From: Arenimonas soli
GTDB taxonomy: Bacteria; Pseudomonadota; Gammaproteobacteria; Xanthomonadales; Xanthomonadaceae
Assembly: GCF_014643775.1 (NCBI RefSeq)
Contig: NZ_BMKC01000001.1
Span: 434,001-498,000 of the forward strand
Reading direction: 5' to 3'
Length of the DNA: 64,000 bases
Made by a program: the position numbers and the translations under genes. Positions 55,559 to 63,500 of the stretch are shown one piece after another; the first letter of the stretch is position 1, and every line of letters begins with the position of its first letter. Below the pieces are notes generated by a model. It saw only the letters and a list, made by a program, of their open reading frames with translations, was not told the DNA's origin and did not search any database.

Positions 55559-56121
55559 GGCGACCATTCGCGCAGCAGCGCGTCGGGGTCCGGGCGCTGC
55601 CGTTCGGGCGCGGCTTCGGCCGGCGTGCCGACGTGGATGAAGCCCAGCACCTGTTCACCCTCGCGAAGGCCGAGGTGGCGCTGGATTTCGATGTCGTACG
55701 CGGCCCAGCCGGTGAGCCACTGGGCCCCGAAGCCCAGGGCCTGGGCGGCCTGGAGCAGGGCGAAGCAGACCGCGCCGCCGGACAGCAGTTGTTCCTGCAC
55801 CGGCACCTTGTGCCCGGGCACCGGGCAGGCCACCACCACCAGCACCAGCGGGGCCTGTGAGAAACGCCGCCGGTCCTTGTCCACCACGGCCGGCGCGGCC
55901 GCCGGGTCCTTTTCCAGGGCGCGGTCCGCCAGGCGTTCGCCCAGGGCATGCCGGGCCTCGCCGCGAATGGCCAGGAAGCGCCAGGGCGTAAGCTTGCCGT
56001 GGTCGGGCACGCGCACGGCCTCGGCCAGCATGGCCCGCAGCTGGGCCGGGTCCGGGCCGGGCTCGCCGAGCAGGCGGGAAGGCACCGAGCGGCGCTCGCG
56101 CAGGAATTTGAGAGCGTTCAT
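55555..56121 (-). CDS. Nitroreductase family protein
   Basis: 188 residues from the ATG at 56121. FMN-binding start MNALKFLRERRSVPSRLL, AVRVPDHGKLTPWRFLAIRG and LGFGAQWLTGWAAYDIE, with GEQVLGFIHVGTPAE near the end. The short form resembles the YdjA group. It reduces quinone, nitro or similar substrates with NAD(P)H; physiological substrate unknown. It overlaps the exonuclease start by 4 bp. Confidence 0.9.
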   Translation of the reverse strand: MNALKFLRERRSVPSRLLGEPGPDPAQLRAMLAEAVRVPDHGKLTPWRFLAIRGEARHALGERLADRALEKDPAAAPAVVDKDRRRFSQAPLVLVVVACPVPGHKVPVQEQLLSGGAVCFALLQAAQALGFGAQWLTGWAAYDIEIQRHLGLREGEQVLGFIHVGTPAEAAPERQRPDPDALLREWSP

Positions 56122-56252
56122 CCCGGCGAGATTACCATTCGTCCGTCGGGGCTCCCGGCAGGCGGTTTTGGGAAGGAGTTCACAGTTATCTGTGGCACGA
56201 TTGCCCAGAATTCCTCCACAGCGCGTAGTCCCCCCCCGGCGTGCAGAGGCCC

Positions 56253-58523
56253 ATGAACGAAAATCCCTACTCCGGCAACGCCCCAGCCAGCGCCCCAACC
56301 TCCGCGCGGGACCTGGTGACGGCAATGCGTCGCCGCAGCACCGAACACCTGCAGGCCGTGCTGGCCCGCGTGTTCGCGCGTGCCGACGACTGGCTCTTCG
56401 ACCTGGCCAAGAAGGACGGCGTGCCCGATGGTTCGCCCTACCTGTTCGCGATGCGCGCCCTGCGCGCGTCGCGTGCGCCGCTCGAGCGCGGGTTCCGCGA
56501 CTACCTGGACAAGGGTTTTTCGTCCTTCGAGAACCGCACGGCGCCGCGCCGGCCCGACGAAGTCGAATCCGAGCTGCCCGAGCTGAGCCTGCTGCCCGAG
56601 GCCGAACTCGAACAGCAGCTGGCCACCAACCTCACCGCCGAAGCGATCACCCGCATCCACGGCAACCAGCTCGACGAGCTGTCCGGCCGCCTGGCGCGCA
56701 TGGTCGGCGTCGCCAACCTCGAGGCCGATGGAAACCCACTCAGTGCCTACGCCCTGGCCGGTGCGATCGGTGCCGCGCACGAGGGCATCGACCTGCCCGA
56801 CGACGTGCGCATGGTGCTGTTCAAGTATTACGAACGCGAGCTCATCCACGACCTGCGTGACCTGCTGACCGACCTCAATACCCGTCTGGAAGCAGCCGGT
56901 TTCCGGTCGGACAAGGTTGCCCCGAAGCCGGCCCAGAAGCCCAGGCCGCAGTCCGACTACGTGCCGCCGGCCACGGCCGATGGTTATGCCCCCGCGGCAT
57001 CGGACTACATGCCCTCCGGGGCGGCCGGCGCGTCCGCCGACGGCGGCGCGGAAGACCGCGCGGTCTTCGACGCGCTCCAGCAGCTCCTGCACGCCTGGCG
57101 CCCGGCCCACCAGGGCGGCGGCCAGCAGGGCGGTCGCCAGACCGGCGGTGGCGGCCAGCGGCCGCTGCAGGCCAACGAAATGATGTCCCTGCTCTCGCTC
57201 ATGCAGGCGACCGTGCCGCAGGCCGTGCACGAGGCGCTCGATCGCCCCGAAGTCTCCCTGGCCGCGCTGCTCAAGAACGAAGTACTGCGCGGCGCCAGCC
57301 GCATCGGCCTGCCGCCGGAAGACGTCAGCATCAGCCAGGCCGATGAAGACGCCGTCGACCTGGTCGGCATGCTCTTCGACGTGATGTTCGACGAGCGCGA
57401 CTTCGAACAGTCCGCCCGCACCATGATTTCCCGCCTGGTCGTGCCCTTCGTCAAGGCCGCGGTCCTGGACCGTCGCCTGTTCCTCTACAAGACCCACCCG
57501 GCCCGTCGCCTGCTCAACTCCCTGGCCGAAGCCGTCGAAGGCAACCGGGGCGAAGGCCCGCAGGAGCGCGAACTGCTGCAGAAGGCCGAAAACACCGTCG
57601 ACCGCCTGATCGCCGAGTTCAACGAGGACCTGGCGATCTTCGAGACCCTGGAACAGGAACTGCGCCAGTTCCTTGAACAGCACCGCCGCCGGGTCGAACT
57701 GGCAGAACGCCGCGCGGCCGAGGCCCAGCGCGGCCAGGAACGACTGGAACAGGCCCGCGACCTGGCCAAGATCGAACTCCAGCAGCGTACCCGCGGCCTG
57801 GAGCCGACGCCGGCGATGCGCGATTTCCTCGAGCGCAACTGGACCCACCACCTTTCCATGATCGCGCTGCGCGAGGGCCCCGAAAGCGGCTCCTGGCAGA
57901 CGGCGCTGACCGTGGCCGACCGCCTGCTGGCCCTGCTGCCCAAGCCCGGCGACCCCGCCGAAGCCATCGAGCCGGCCGTGCAGGCCATGCGCGAACCGAT
58001 CGAAACCGTACTCGCCAGCTCCGGCATCATCGGCGAGGCGGCCCAGGACGTGATGCACGGCCTGGCCGAGAGCCTCCAGCGCCGGGCCCGTGGCCAAGCG
58101 CCGGCCCAGGCCGAAGTGTCGGCCGAAGCGCACGACGACAACGTCGTGCAGATGCCCGACCGGCGTTCGCCCGCGGCGGCCGCGATCGCCGACCTCAAGC
58201 CCCGGCTCGAAGTCGTGGGCGGCAAGGCCGGGATCGAGGTCAGCGACAGCGACGTCGAGCAGATGCGCCAGATCAAGATCGGCACCTGGATCCATATCGC
58301 CGGCGAAGACGGCAAGCACCATCCGGTGAAGCTGTCCTGGATCAGCCCGATTTCCTCGCGCCTGATGTTCGTCAACCGCCGCGGCGTGCGCGTGCTGGTC
58401 GCCTCGGTCGAGGAACTGGCGGCCATGAAGCAGGCGGGCAACCTGCTGGTGCGCGAACAGGAACAGGTCTTCGACCAGGTCCTGCACCGCGTCATGGGCA
58501 AGCTGCGCGAAGACCTGGCCTGA
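56253..58523 (+). CDS. DUF1631 family protein
   Basis: 756 residues from the ATG at 56253 (AGAGG upstream; GTG at 56241 possible). A long, mostly helical cytoplasmic protein: LQAVLARVFARADDWLFDLA, MVLFKYYERELIHDLRDLL, TKTHPARRLLN-like FLYKTHPARRLLNSLAEAVE, and a basic helix before a C-terminal beta domain (QIKIGTWIHIAGEDGKHHPV, KLSWISPISSRLMFVNRRG) that looks PilZ-like. The family occurs in gamma- and betaproteobacteria without an assigned function; a c-di-GMP-receptor role for the C-terminal domain is inference. Confidence 0.85.
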   Translation: MNENPYSGNAPASAPTSARDLVTAMRRRSTEHLQAVLARVFARADDWLFDLAKKDGVPDGSPYLFAMRALRASRAPLERGFRDYLDKGFSSFENRTAPRRPDEVESELPELSLLPEAELEQQLATNLTAEAITRIHGNQLDELSGRLARMVGVANLEADGNPLSAYALAGAIGAAHEGIDLPDDVRMVLFKYYERELIHDLRDLLTDLNTRLEAAGFRSDKVAPKPAQKPRPQSDYVPPATADGYAPAASDYMPSGAAGASADGGAEDRAVFDALQQLLHAWRPAHQGGGQQGGRQTGGGGQRPLQANEMMSLLSLMQATVPQAVHEALDRPEVSLAALLKNEVLRGASRIGLPPEDVSISQADEDAVDLVGMLFDVMFDERDFEQSARTMISRLVVPFVKAAVLDRRLFLYKTHPARRLLNSLAEAVEGNRGEGPQERELLQKAENTVDRLIAEFNEDLAIFETLEQELRQFLEQHRRRVELAERRAAEAQRGQERLEQARDLAKIELQQRTRGLEPTPAMRDFLERNWTHHLSMIALREGPESGSWQTALTVADRLLALLPKPGDPAEAIEPAVQAMREPIETVLASSGIIGEAAQDVMHGLAESLQRRARGQAPAQAEVSAEAHDDNVVQMPDRRSPAAAAIADLKPRLEVVGGKAGIEVSDSDVEQMRQIKIGTWIHIAGEDGKHHPVKLSWISPISSRLMFVNRRGVRVLVASVEELAAMKQAGNLLVREQEQVFDQVLHRVMGKLREDLA

Positions 58524-58587
58524 CCCCCGCCGCGTGCGCCGCGGTTTCCGGTAGCATCAAGGCCGGACAAACCGGGGAGTGGCGCGC

Positions 58588-59688
58588 ATGGCGGCCTGCA
58601 TCGTCTTCATTCGTGAAACCGCGCCTGGCGAACGGCGCGTCGCGCTGACGCCGGAAACCACGCGCAAGCTCACCGGCCTGGGCGCACGGGTGCTGATCGA
58701 ACGGGGGGCCGGCGAACCGGCCTTTTTCCCCGACGCCGCCTACGCGGGCGCCGAATTTTCCGACGACGCCGACGCGGCGCTGGCGCAGGCCGACGTACTG
58801 GTCTGCGTGCAGCCCCCTGCCAATCAGCGCCTGGCCAGGCTCAATCCCGGCACGGTGGTGGTCGGCCTGCTGGCGCCGCACGCCGACCCGGCCCGGGTCC
58901 AGGCCTTCATCGACGGCAGGCTGACCGCTTTCCCCCTGGAAAAACTGCCGCGCACCACCCGTGCCCAGGCCATGGACGTGCTGTCCTCGCAGGCCGGCAT
59001 GGCCGGCTACAAGGCGGTGCTGCTGGCCGCGCAGCTGGCGCCGCGCTATTTCCCGATGCTCACCACGGCGGCCGGCACCATCCGGCCGTCGAAGGTGCTG
59101 GTGGTCGGCGCCGGCGTCGCCGGCCTGCAGGCCATCGCCACCGCCCGCCGCCTGGGCGCGCAGGTGGAAGGCTTCGACGTGCGCCCGGAAACCCGCGAGC
59201 AGATCGAATCACTCGGCGGCAAGTTCCTCGACCTCGGCGTCAGCGCCGCCGGCGAGGGTGGCTACGCGCGCGAGCTCACCGCCGAAGAGCGCGCCGAGCA
59301 GCAGCGGCGCCTGGGCGAACACCTCAAGACCGTGGACGTGGTGGTCACCACCGCCGCCGTGCCCGGCCGGCCGGCGCCGAAGATCATCAGCGCCGCGATG
59401 GTGTCGGGCATGAAGCCGGGCAGCGTGGTGGTGGACCTGGCCGCGGAAACCGGCGGCAACTGCGAACTCACCCGGCCCGGTGAAACCTTCGAACAGGGCG
59501 GCGTCACCTTCGCCGGCCCGCTCAACCTGGCCAGCCAGGGCGCCATGCACGCCAGCGAGATGTACGCGCGCAACGTCTACAACTTCCTGGCGCTGTCGCT
59601 CAAGGACGGCGCGCTGGCCATGGACTGGGACGACGAACTGCTGGCCAGGACCTGCCTGGCCCACGACGGCGTGCGCCGCGACGGCTGA
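58588..59688 (+). CDS. pntAA: NAD(P) transhydrogenase subunit alpha part 1 (PntAA)
   Basis: 366 residues from the ATG at 58588 (GGGGAG 8 bp upstream). The NAD(H)-binding domain I of the proton-pumping transhydrogenase: FIRETAPGERRVALTPETT, VLVVGAGVAGLQAIATARRL for NAD, RPETREQIESLGGKFLDL and PGRPAPKIISAAMVSGMKPG. The membrane part is encoded separately at 61246. A sigma-factor operon on the other strand now lies between them. Confidence 0.95.
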   Translation: MAACIVFIRETAPGERRVALTPETTRKLTGLGARVLIERGAGEPAFFPDAAYAGAEFSDDADAALAQADVLVCVQPPANQRLARLNPGTVVVGLLAPHADPARVQAFIDGRLTAFPLEKLPRTTRAQAMDVLSSQAGMAGYKAVLLAAQLAPRYFPMLTTAAGTIRPSKVLVVGAGVAGLQAIATARRLGAQVEGFDVRPETREQIESLGGKFLDLGVSAAGEGGYARELTAEERAEQQRRLGEHLKTVDVVVTTAAVPGRPAPKIISAAMVSGMKPGSVVVDLAAETGGNCELTRPGETFEQGGVTFAGPLNLASQGAMHASEMYARNVYNFLALSLKDGALAMDWDDELLARTCLAHDGVRRDG

Positions 59689-60219
59689 TCAGTCGCCGCC
59701 GCCGTCCGGCGGCGGGGAAATCCCGGGGCCGCCGGTTTCCAGCCAGGCCCGGCGCTGCTCAGGGCTCATCGCCCGCCATTGTTTCTTCAGGCGTTCGCGC
59801 TGGTCTTCGGGCAGTGAGCGCATGACGCGCATCGCCTCGCGCGCCTTTTCCCGCTGGGCGGGCGTCATGTCCCGGTAATTGCGCATGCCCTGGCGGATGC
59901 GTTCGCGCTGCTCCGGCGGCATGGCCTCCCAGCGGGCCCGCCGCTCTGCGCGCTCGAGCGCGTGCACCCGCCGGGAAGCAGGCAGGGTGTCCCATTCGGC
60001 CTCGTGGCGACCGAGATACTTGCGCTGTTCCGGGCTCAGTTCGTCCCAGCTTGGCACCGTCACGCCGGCAGGCACGGCGACGGGCCCGTGGCCGGTCGGC
60101 TCATGGCCGTGCTGCCTGCCACGGTCACCGCGTTCGTGGGCCAGGGCCGGCAGCGAGACCGCCAGCAAGAGGGCAAGCAGCCAGGGAAGGCGGCGCGGCC
60201 CAGGCAAGCGGGACTTCAT
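59689..60219 (-). CDS. DUF3106 domain-containing exported protein
   Basis: A 176-residue protein with a signal peptide (PWLLALLLAVSLPALA), a His/Gly-rich stretch and then repeated helical units of the DUF3106 type (WDELSPEQRKYLGRHEAEWD, RWEAMPPEQRERIRQGM, YRDMTPAQREKAREAM). It overlaps the preceding gene by 4 bp and is the last gene of the ECF operon. Similar proteins accompany ECF sigma/anti-sigma pairs in Xanthomonads and may act as periplasmic sensors. Confidence 0.85.
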   Translation of the reverse strand: MKSRLPGPRRLPWLLALLLAVSLPALAHERGDRGRQHGHEPTGHGPVAVPAGVTVPSWDELSPEQRKYLGRHEAEWDTLPASRRVHALERAERRARWEAMPPEQRERIRQGMRNYRDMTPAQREKAREAMRVMRSLPEDQRERLKKQWRAMSPEQRRAWLETGGPGISPPPDGGGD

Positions 60220-60560
60220 CGCGGTTCTCCCGGCGAAGCCACCGGCGCGTCGGCCAGCCAGGCATAAAGTTCGGCGTCTTCGGCCATCACCAGCGATTCG
60301 ATTTCTTCATTGGCCAGGGGCAGCGCGCCGGGGGCTTCCGGGCCAATGCGCGAGGGAATCCACCAGGCCAGGCCCAGGGCCATGACGCTGGCCGCCACGG
60401 CGCCGGCCGGCCACATGCGACGGCCCGGGGCGCGGGATTCCGGCGCGAGCGCGGCCTCGCGGGCCCGGCGCAGCCGGAAGGCCGTGCCCTGGTCCAGGCG
60501 GTTGCTGGCTCGATCGAACAGGTCGCGGGCCCGGTCGAGGGTGGGGTCGGGGCGGCTCAT
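60216..60560 (-). CDS. Putative anti-sigma-type membrane protein
   Basis: 114 residues from the ATG at 60560 (overlapping the sigma stop as ATGA). A helical N-terminus (ARDLFDRASNRLDQGTAFRL) leads to one membrane segment (WPAGAVAASVMALGLAWWIP) and a short periplasmic acidic tail (LANEEIESLVMAEDAELYAW). Gene position and topology fit an anti-sigma factor of the DUF3619 kind. No zinc anti-sigma motif is seen. Confidence 0.65.
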   Translation of the reverse strand: MSRPDPTLDRARDLFDRASNRLDQGTAFRLRRAREAALAPESRAPGRRMWPAGAVAASVMALGLAWWIPSRIGPEAPGALPLANEEIESLVMAEDAELYAWLADAPVASPGEPR

Positions 60561-61105
60561 CGCCATTGCTCCAGGTGGATGCGCAGGGCGGACATCGCCC
60601 GCGACAGGTGGGTTTTCACGGAGCCTTCGGAACAGCCCATGGCGGCCGCGGTTTCGGCGACGTCCAGGCCCTGCAGCTCGCGCAGCAAATAAGCTTCACG
60701 CTGGCGCCCGGGCAGGCGCCGCACGGCCTTTCCCAGCGCGGCCCAGGCGGCGCCGTCGGCGTGGCGCCGGGCCGGGTCTTCGTTCGGGTCGGGCAACATT
60801 TCCAGCGGGTCGTCGCGGCTGTCCCCGTCCCGGCCCAGCACGGCCATCACCTTGCGGCGCACGGCGTTGCGACGGTGCCGGTCGGTGACCTGCCGGCGCA
60901 GGATCGCCCAGAACAGCGGCTTCCATTCGGCCGGCGGCCGGTCGCGATAACCGACCAGCTTGATCATGGCCTCCTGCACGGCGTCCAGGGCGTCTTCCCG
61001 GTGCCCCAAGGCCAGCTCGGCCATGCGGAAGCCGCGGCGCTCGACCGACGCCAGGAAGGCGTCGAGGCTGGTCGGTTCGGCGGCGGGGGCGGCGTCGAAG
61101 GGCAT
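60557..61105 (-). CDS. ECF-type RNA polymerase sigma factor
   Basis: 182 residues from the ATG at 61105. Region 2 is MAELALGHREDALDAVQEAM followed by KPLFWAILRRQVTDRHRR, and region 4 is LPGRQREAYLLRELQGLDVA with EGSVKTHLSRAMSALR. It resembles the Xanthomonad ECF group with a downstream membrane protein and DUF3106 gene. The three genes overlap by 4 bp each. The target promoter is unknown. Confidence 0.9.
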   Translation of the reverse strand: MPFDAAPAAEPTSLDAFLASVERRGFRMAELALGHREDALDAVQEAMIKLVGYRDRPPAEWKPLFWAILRRQVTDRHRRNAVRRKVMAVLGRDGDSRDDPLEMLPDPNEDPARRHADGAAWAALGKAVRRLPGRQREAYLLRELQGLDVAETAAAMGCSEGSVKTHLSRAMSALRIHLEQWR

Positions 61106-61245
61106 CACGGGCGGGCGGTCTGGCCGGTCATGTGGCCTTATAACGCATCGCCGGCCGCCGGGTTGACCGCGCGGCACCCGGCGCTGGCCCACGTTCAAGC
61201 AGCGGTTATGATGCCAGGGCGAGCGCCATCGCACGGGGAGGGGAC

Positions 61246-61539
61246 ATGGACGGTTTCGTCGCGCTTTACATCTTCATGCTGGCCGCCTTCACGGGCTACG
61301 AAATCATCGGCCGGGTGCCGGTGATCCTGCACACGCCGCTGATGTCGGGCTCCAACTTCGTGCACGGCATCGTGCTGGTGGGCGCCATGGTGGTGCTGGG
61401 CCACGCCGACACCACGGCGGAGAAGGTCATCGGCTTCCTGGCGGTGCTGATGGGCGCGGGCAACGCGGCCGGCGGCTACGTGGTGACCGAACGCATGCTC
61501 GAGATGTTCAAGTCCAGCAAGAAGGGAGGCGGCGCATGA
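61246..61539 (+). CDS. pntAB: NAD(P) transhydrogenase subunit alpha part 2 (PntAB)
   Basis: A 97-residue membrane subunit with three helices: FVALYIFMLAAFTGYEIIGR, GIVLVGAMVVLGHADTTAEK and IGFLAVLMGAGNAAGGYVVT. In three-subunit transhydrogenases this carries the first part of the proton channel. It overlaps pntB by 4 bp (ATGA). Confidence 0.95.
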   Translation: MDGFVALYIFMLAAFTGYEIIGRVPVILHTPLMSGSNFVHGIVLVGAMVVLGHADTTAEKVIGFLAVLMGAGNAAGGYVVTERMLEMFKSSKKGGGA

Positions 61540-62924
61540 TCTGGCTGCCGATGCTGGTCAAGGCCAGCTACCTCATCGCCGCGCTGCTGTTCATCCTGGG
61601 CATCAAGCGCATGGCTTCGCCGGTGACCGCGCGCAGCGGCATCCGCTGGGCCGGCGCCGGCATGGTGCTGGCCACGGCAGCCACGTTCGCGACGCCGGGA
61701 ATGCACAACATCCCGCTTATCCTGGCCGCCGTGGTGCTGGGCACGGTGGTGGCCTGGTGGTCGGGCAAGCGCGTGGCCATGACCGACATGCCGCAGATGG
61801 TGGCCCTGTACAACGGGCTGGGCGGTGGTTCGGCGGCGGCGATCGGCGCGGTCGAACTGCTGCGTTATTCCGCGCTGGGCGTGGCGCCCTCGCAGACGGT
61901 GCTGGTGCTGGCCGTGGCGGGTGCGCTGATCGGTTCGATCGCGCTCACCGGCTCGGTGATCGCCTGGGCCAAGCTCGACGGCCGGCTGGACAAGCGTTTC
62001 ACCTTCCCGGGCCAGCAGGTGTTCAACGCGCTGGTGTTCCTGGTGGCGGTGGGGCTGGGCGTGTTCACCGTGCTGGGGCTGCAGCAGCCGGTAATCATCG
62101 GCTTCTTCGTGGCGGCGCTGGCGGTGGGCATCCTGATGACGCTGCCGATCGGCGGCGCGGACATGCCGGTGGTCATTTCGCTCTACAACGCCCTGACCGG
62201 CCTGGCGGTGGCGTTCGAAGGCTACGTGCTGCAGAACGAAGCGCTGATCATCGCCGGCATGGTGGTGGGCGCGGCGGGCACGATGCTGACGCAGCTGATG
62301 GCCAAGGCCATGAACCGTTCGATCGCGAGCGTGCTGTTCGGCAGCTTCGGCGCGACGGGCGAAGCGAAGGAGATCGCCGGCGCGCAAAAGCCGATCGAAG
62401 CCGGCGACGTGGCGGCGATGATGGCCTACGCCGAGCGCGTGGTGATCGTGCCGGGCTACGGCATGGCGGTGGCGCAGGCGCAGCACAAGGTCTGGGAACT
62501 GACCCAGGCGCTGATCAAGCGCGGGGTGAAGGTGAAGTTCGCCATCCATCCGGTCGCGGGACGCATGCCGGGGCACATGAACGTGCTTCTGGCGGAAGCG
62601 GGCGTGCCCTACGACCTGATCACGGACATGGACGACATCAACCCGGAGTTCCCGACCACGGACGTGTCGCTGGTGATCGGCGCGAACGACGTGGTCAACC
62701 CGGTGGCGAAAACGGACCCGGCCTCGCCGATCTACGGGATGCCGATCCTGGACGTGTCGCTGTCGAAGAACACGATCGTGATCAAGCGCGGCAAGGGCAC
62801 AGGTTTCGCGGGCATCGAAAACGCGCTCTTCTACGCCGACAACACCCGCATGCTCTACGGCGACGGCGCCGCCGCCGTGGCCGAACTCATCGCCGAACTA
62901 AAATCCGTCGACGGCGGCCACTAA
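61536..62924 (+). CDS. pntB: NAD(P) transhydrogenase subunit beta (PntB)
   Basis: A 462-residue subunit with eight or nine membrane helices and a C-terminal NADP(H)-binding domain (YAERVVIVPGYGMAVAQAQH, HPVAGRMPGHMNVLLAEAGV, VIGANDVVNPVAK, VIKRGKGTGFAGIENALFY). Couples proton import to NADPH formation from NADH. Confidence 0.96.
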   Translation: MIWLPMLVKASYLIAALLFILGIKRMASPVTARSGIRWAGAGMVLATAATFATPGMHNIPLILAAVVLGTVVAWWSGKRVAMTDMPQMVALYNGLGGGSAAAIGAVELLRYSALGVAPSQTVLVLAVAGALIGSIALTGSVIAWAKLDGRLDKRFTFPGQQVFNALVFLVAVGLGVFTVLGLQQPVIIGFFVAALAVGILMTLPIGGADMPVVISLYNALTGLAVAFEGYVLQNEALIIAGMVVGAAGTMLTQLMAKAMNRSIASVLFGSFGATGEAKEIAGAQKPIEAGDVAAMMAYAERVVIVPGYGMAVAQAQHKVWELTQALIKRGVKVKFAIHPVAGRMPGHMNVLLAEAGVPYDLITDMDDINPEFPTTDVSLVIGANDVVNPVAKTDPASPIYGMPILDVSLSKNTIVIKRGKGTGFAGIENALFYADNTRMLYGDGAAAVAELIAELKSVDGGH

Positions 62925-63049
62925 CCCCACGCCGTTGTAGGAGCGCCTTCAGGCGCGAATCTTTTCCGGGCTGCTGTGGGAGGGACCTCAGTCCCGAGCT
63001 CCTGACGTGCCCTTCGGCAAGCAGGGCGGCACGTGCTGCTCCCGCGGGT

Positions 63050-63159
63050 GGAGGCAGCGTGCAGTCGCCCTGGCCGACACGGCGCAAGTACATCCATGTA
63101 GCCTCTTCGTCGACATCCATGTCTCCGAAGGTCGGCCAGGGCGACCGCACGCTACCTCC
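63050..63159 (-). repeat. 110-nt hairpin element, copy 1 (29-bp stem, 52-nt loop)
   Basis: Arms 63050-63078 and 63131-63159 pair with 27 of 29 Watson-Crick pairs; the two exceptions are G-U pairs if read on the minus strand. The 52-nt loop holds two 12-nt mini-palindromes, TACATCCATGTA (63089-63100) and GACATCCATGTC (63112-63123). Listed on the minus strand because only that reading gives no mismatches. Confidence 0.85.
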
Positions 63160-63257
63160 TCGGAAGTGCCCAGTGGCCGGCAGGAAAGCACGGGTACCCG
63201 GCGCGACTTCGGTCTCGTGAAAAGGCCGCTCTCACCTCGACAACGATGATGTGTTGA

Positions 63258-63367
63258 GGAGGTGTCGCGCCTTCGCCCCGGCCGACTCTCGGAGACATGG
63301 ATGTCGACGAGAAGCCCCCATGGATGGGTTCACGGCGTGTCGGTCGGGGCGAAGGCGCGGCGCCTCC
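63258..63367 (+). repeat. 110-nt hairpin element, copy 2 (inverted relative to copy 1)
   Basis: Arms 63258-63286 and 63339-63367 pair along all 29 positions, three of them as G-U on the plus strand. The loop is again exactly 52 nt, with GACATGGATGTC (63294-63305) and CCCATGGATGGG (63317-63328) at the same offsets as in copy 1. Stem and mini-palindrome differences from copy 1 are compensatory. Confidence 0.85.
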
Positions 63368-63500
63368 ACCCGCGTAGACGTTGAGTGCGACTCCTTGCTT
63401 GCCGAAGGGCAAGTCAGGAGCTCGGGACTGAGGTCCCTCCCACAGGGGCACAAGCAAAAGATTCGCGCCTGGAGGCGCCCCTACAAAAGGAGCGCAGCGG

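Larger units (their letters stand above)
62936..63485. repeat. Composite inverted repeat with REP-like ends (gene-free region after pntB)
   Basis: The whole 62925-63500 gap carries no gene; open frames here are formed by the repeats. The ends are inverted copies: 62936-62965 matches the complement of 63456-63485 at 27 of 30 bases. Next, 62974-63023 matches the complement of 63396-63445 at 49 of 50. Further in, two inverted copies of a 110-nt hairpin element follow. Each half looks like one copy of a larger dispersed repeat. Confidence 0.9.

Noticed and set aside
56160-56240. Possible DnaA boxes in the region ahead of the DUF1631 gene
   Set aside because: TTATCTGTGG-like words differ from the consensus TTATCCACA and no origin-associated genes are near.
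62940-63480. Several short open frames in both strands after pntB
   Set aside because: They follow the inverted repeats, show the same peptides in both copies and lack ribosome-binding sites.
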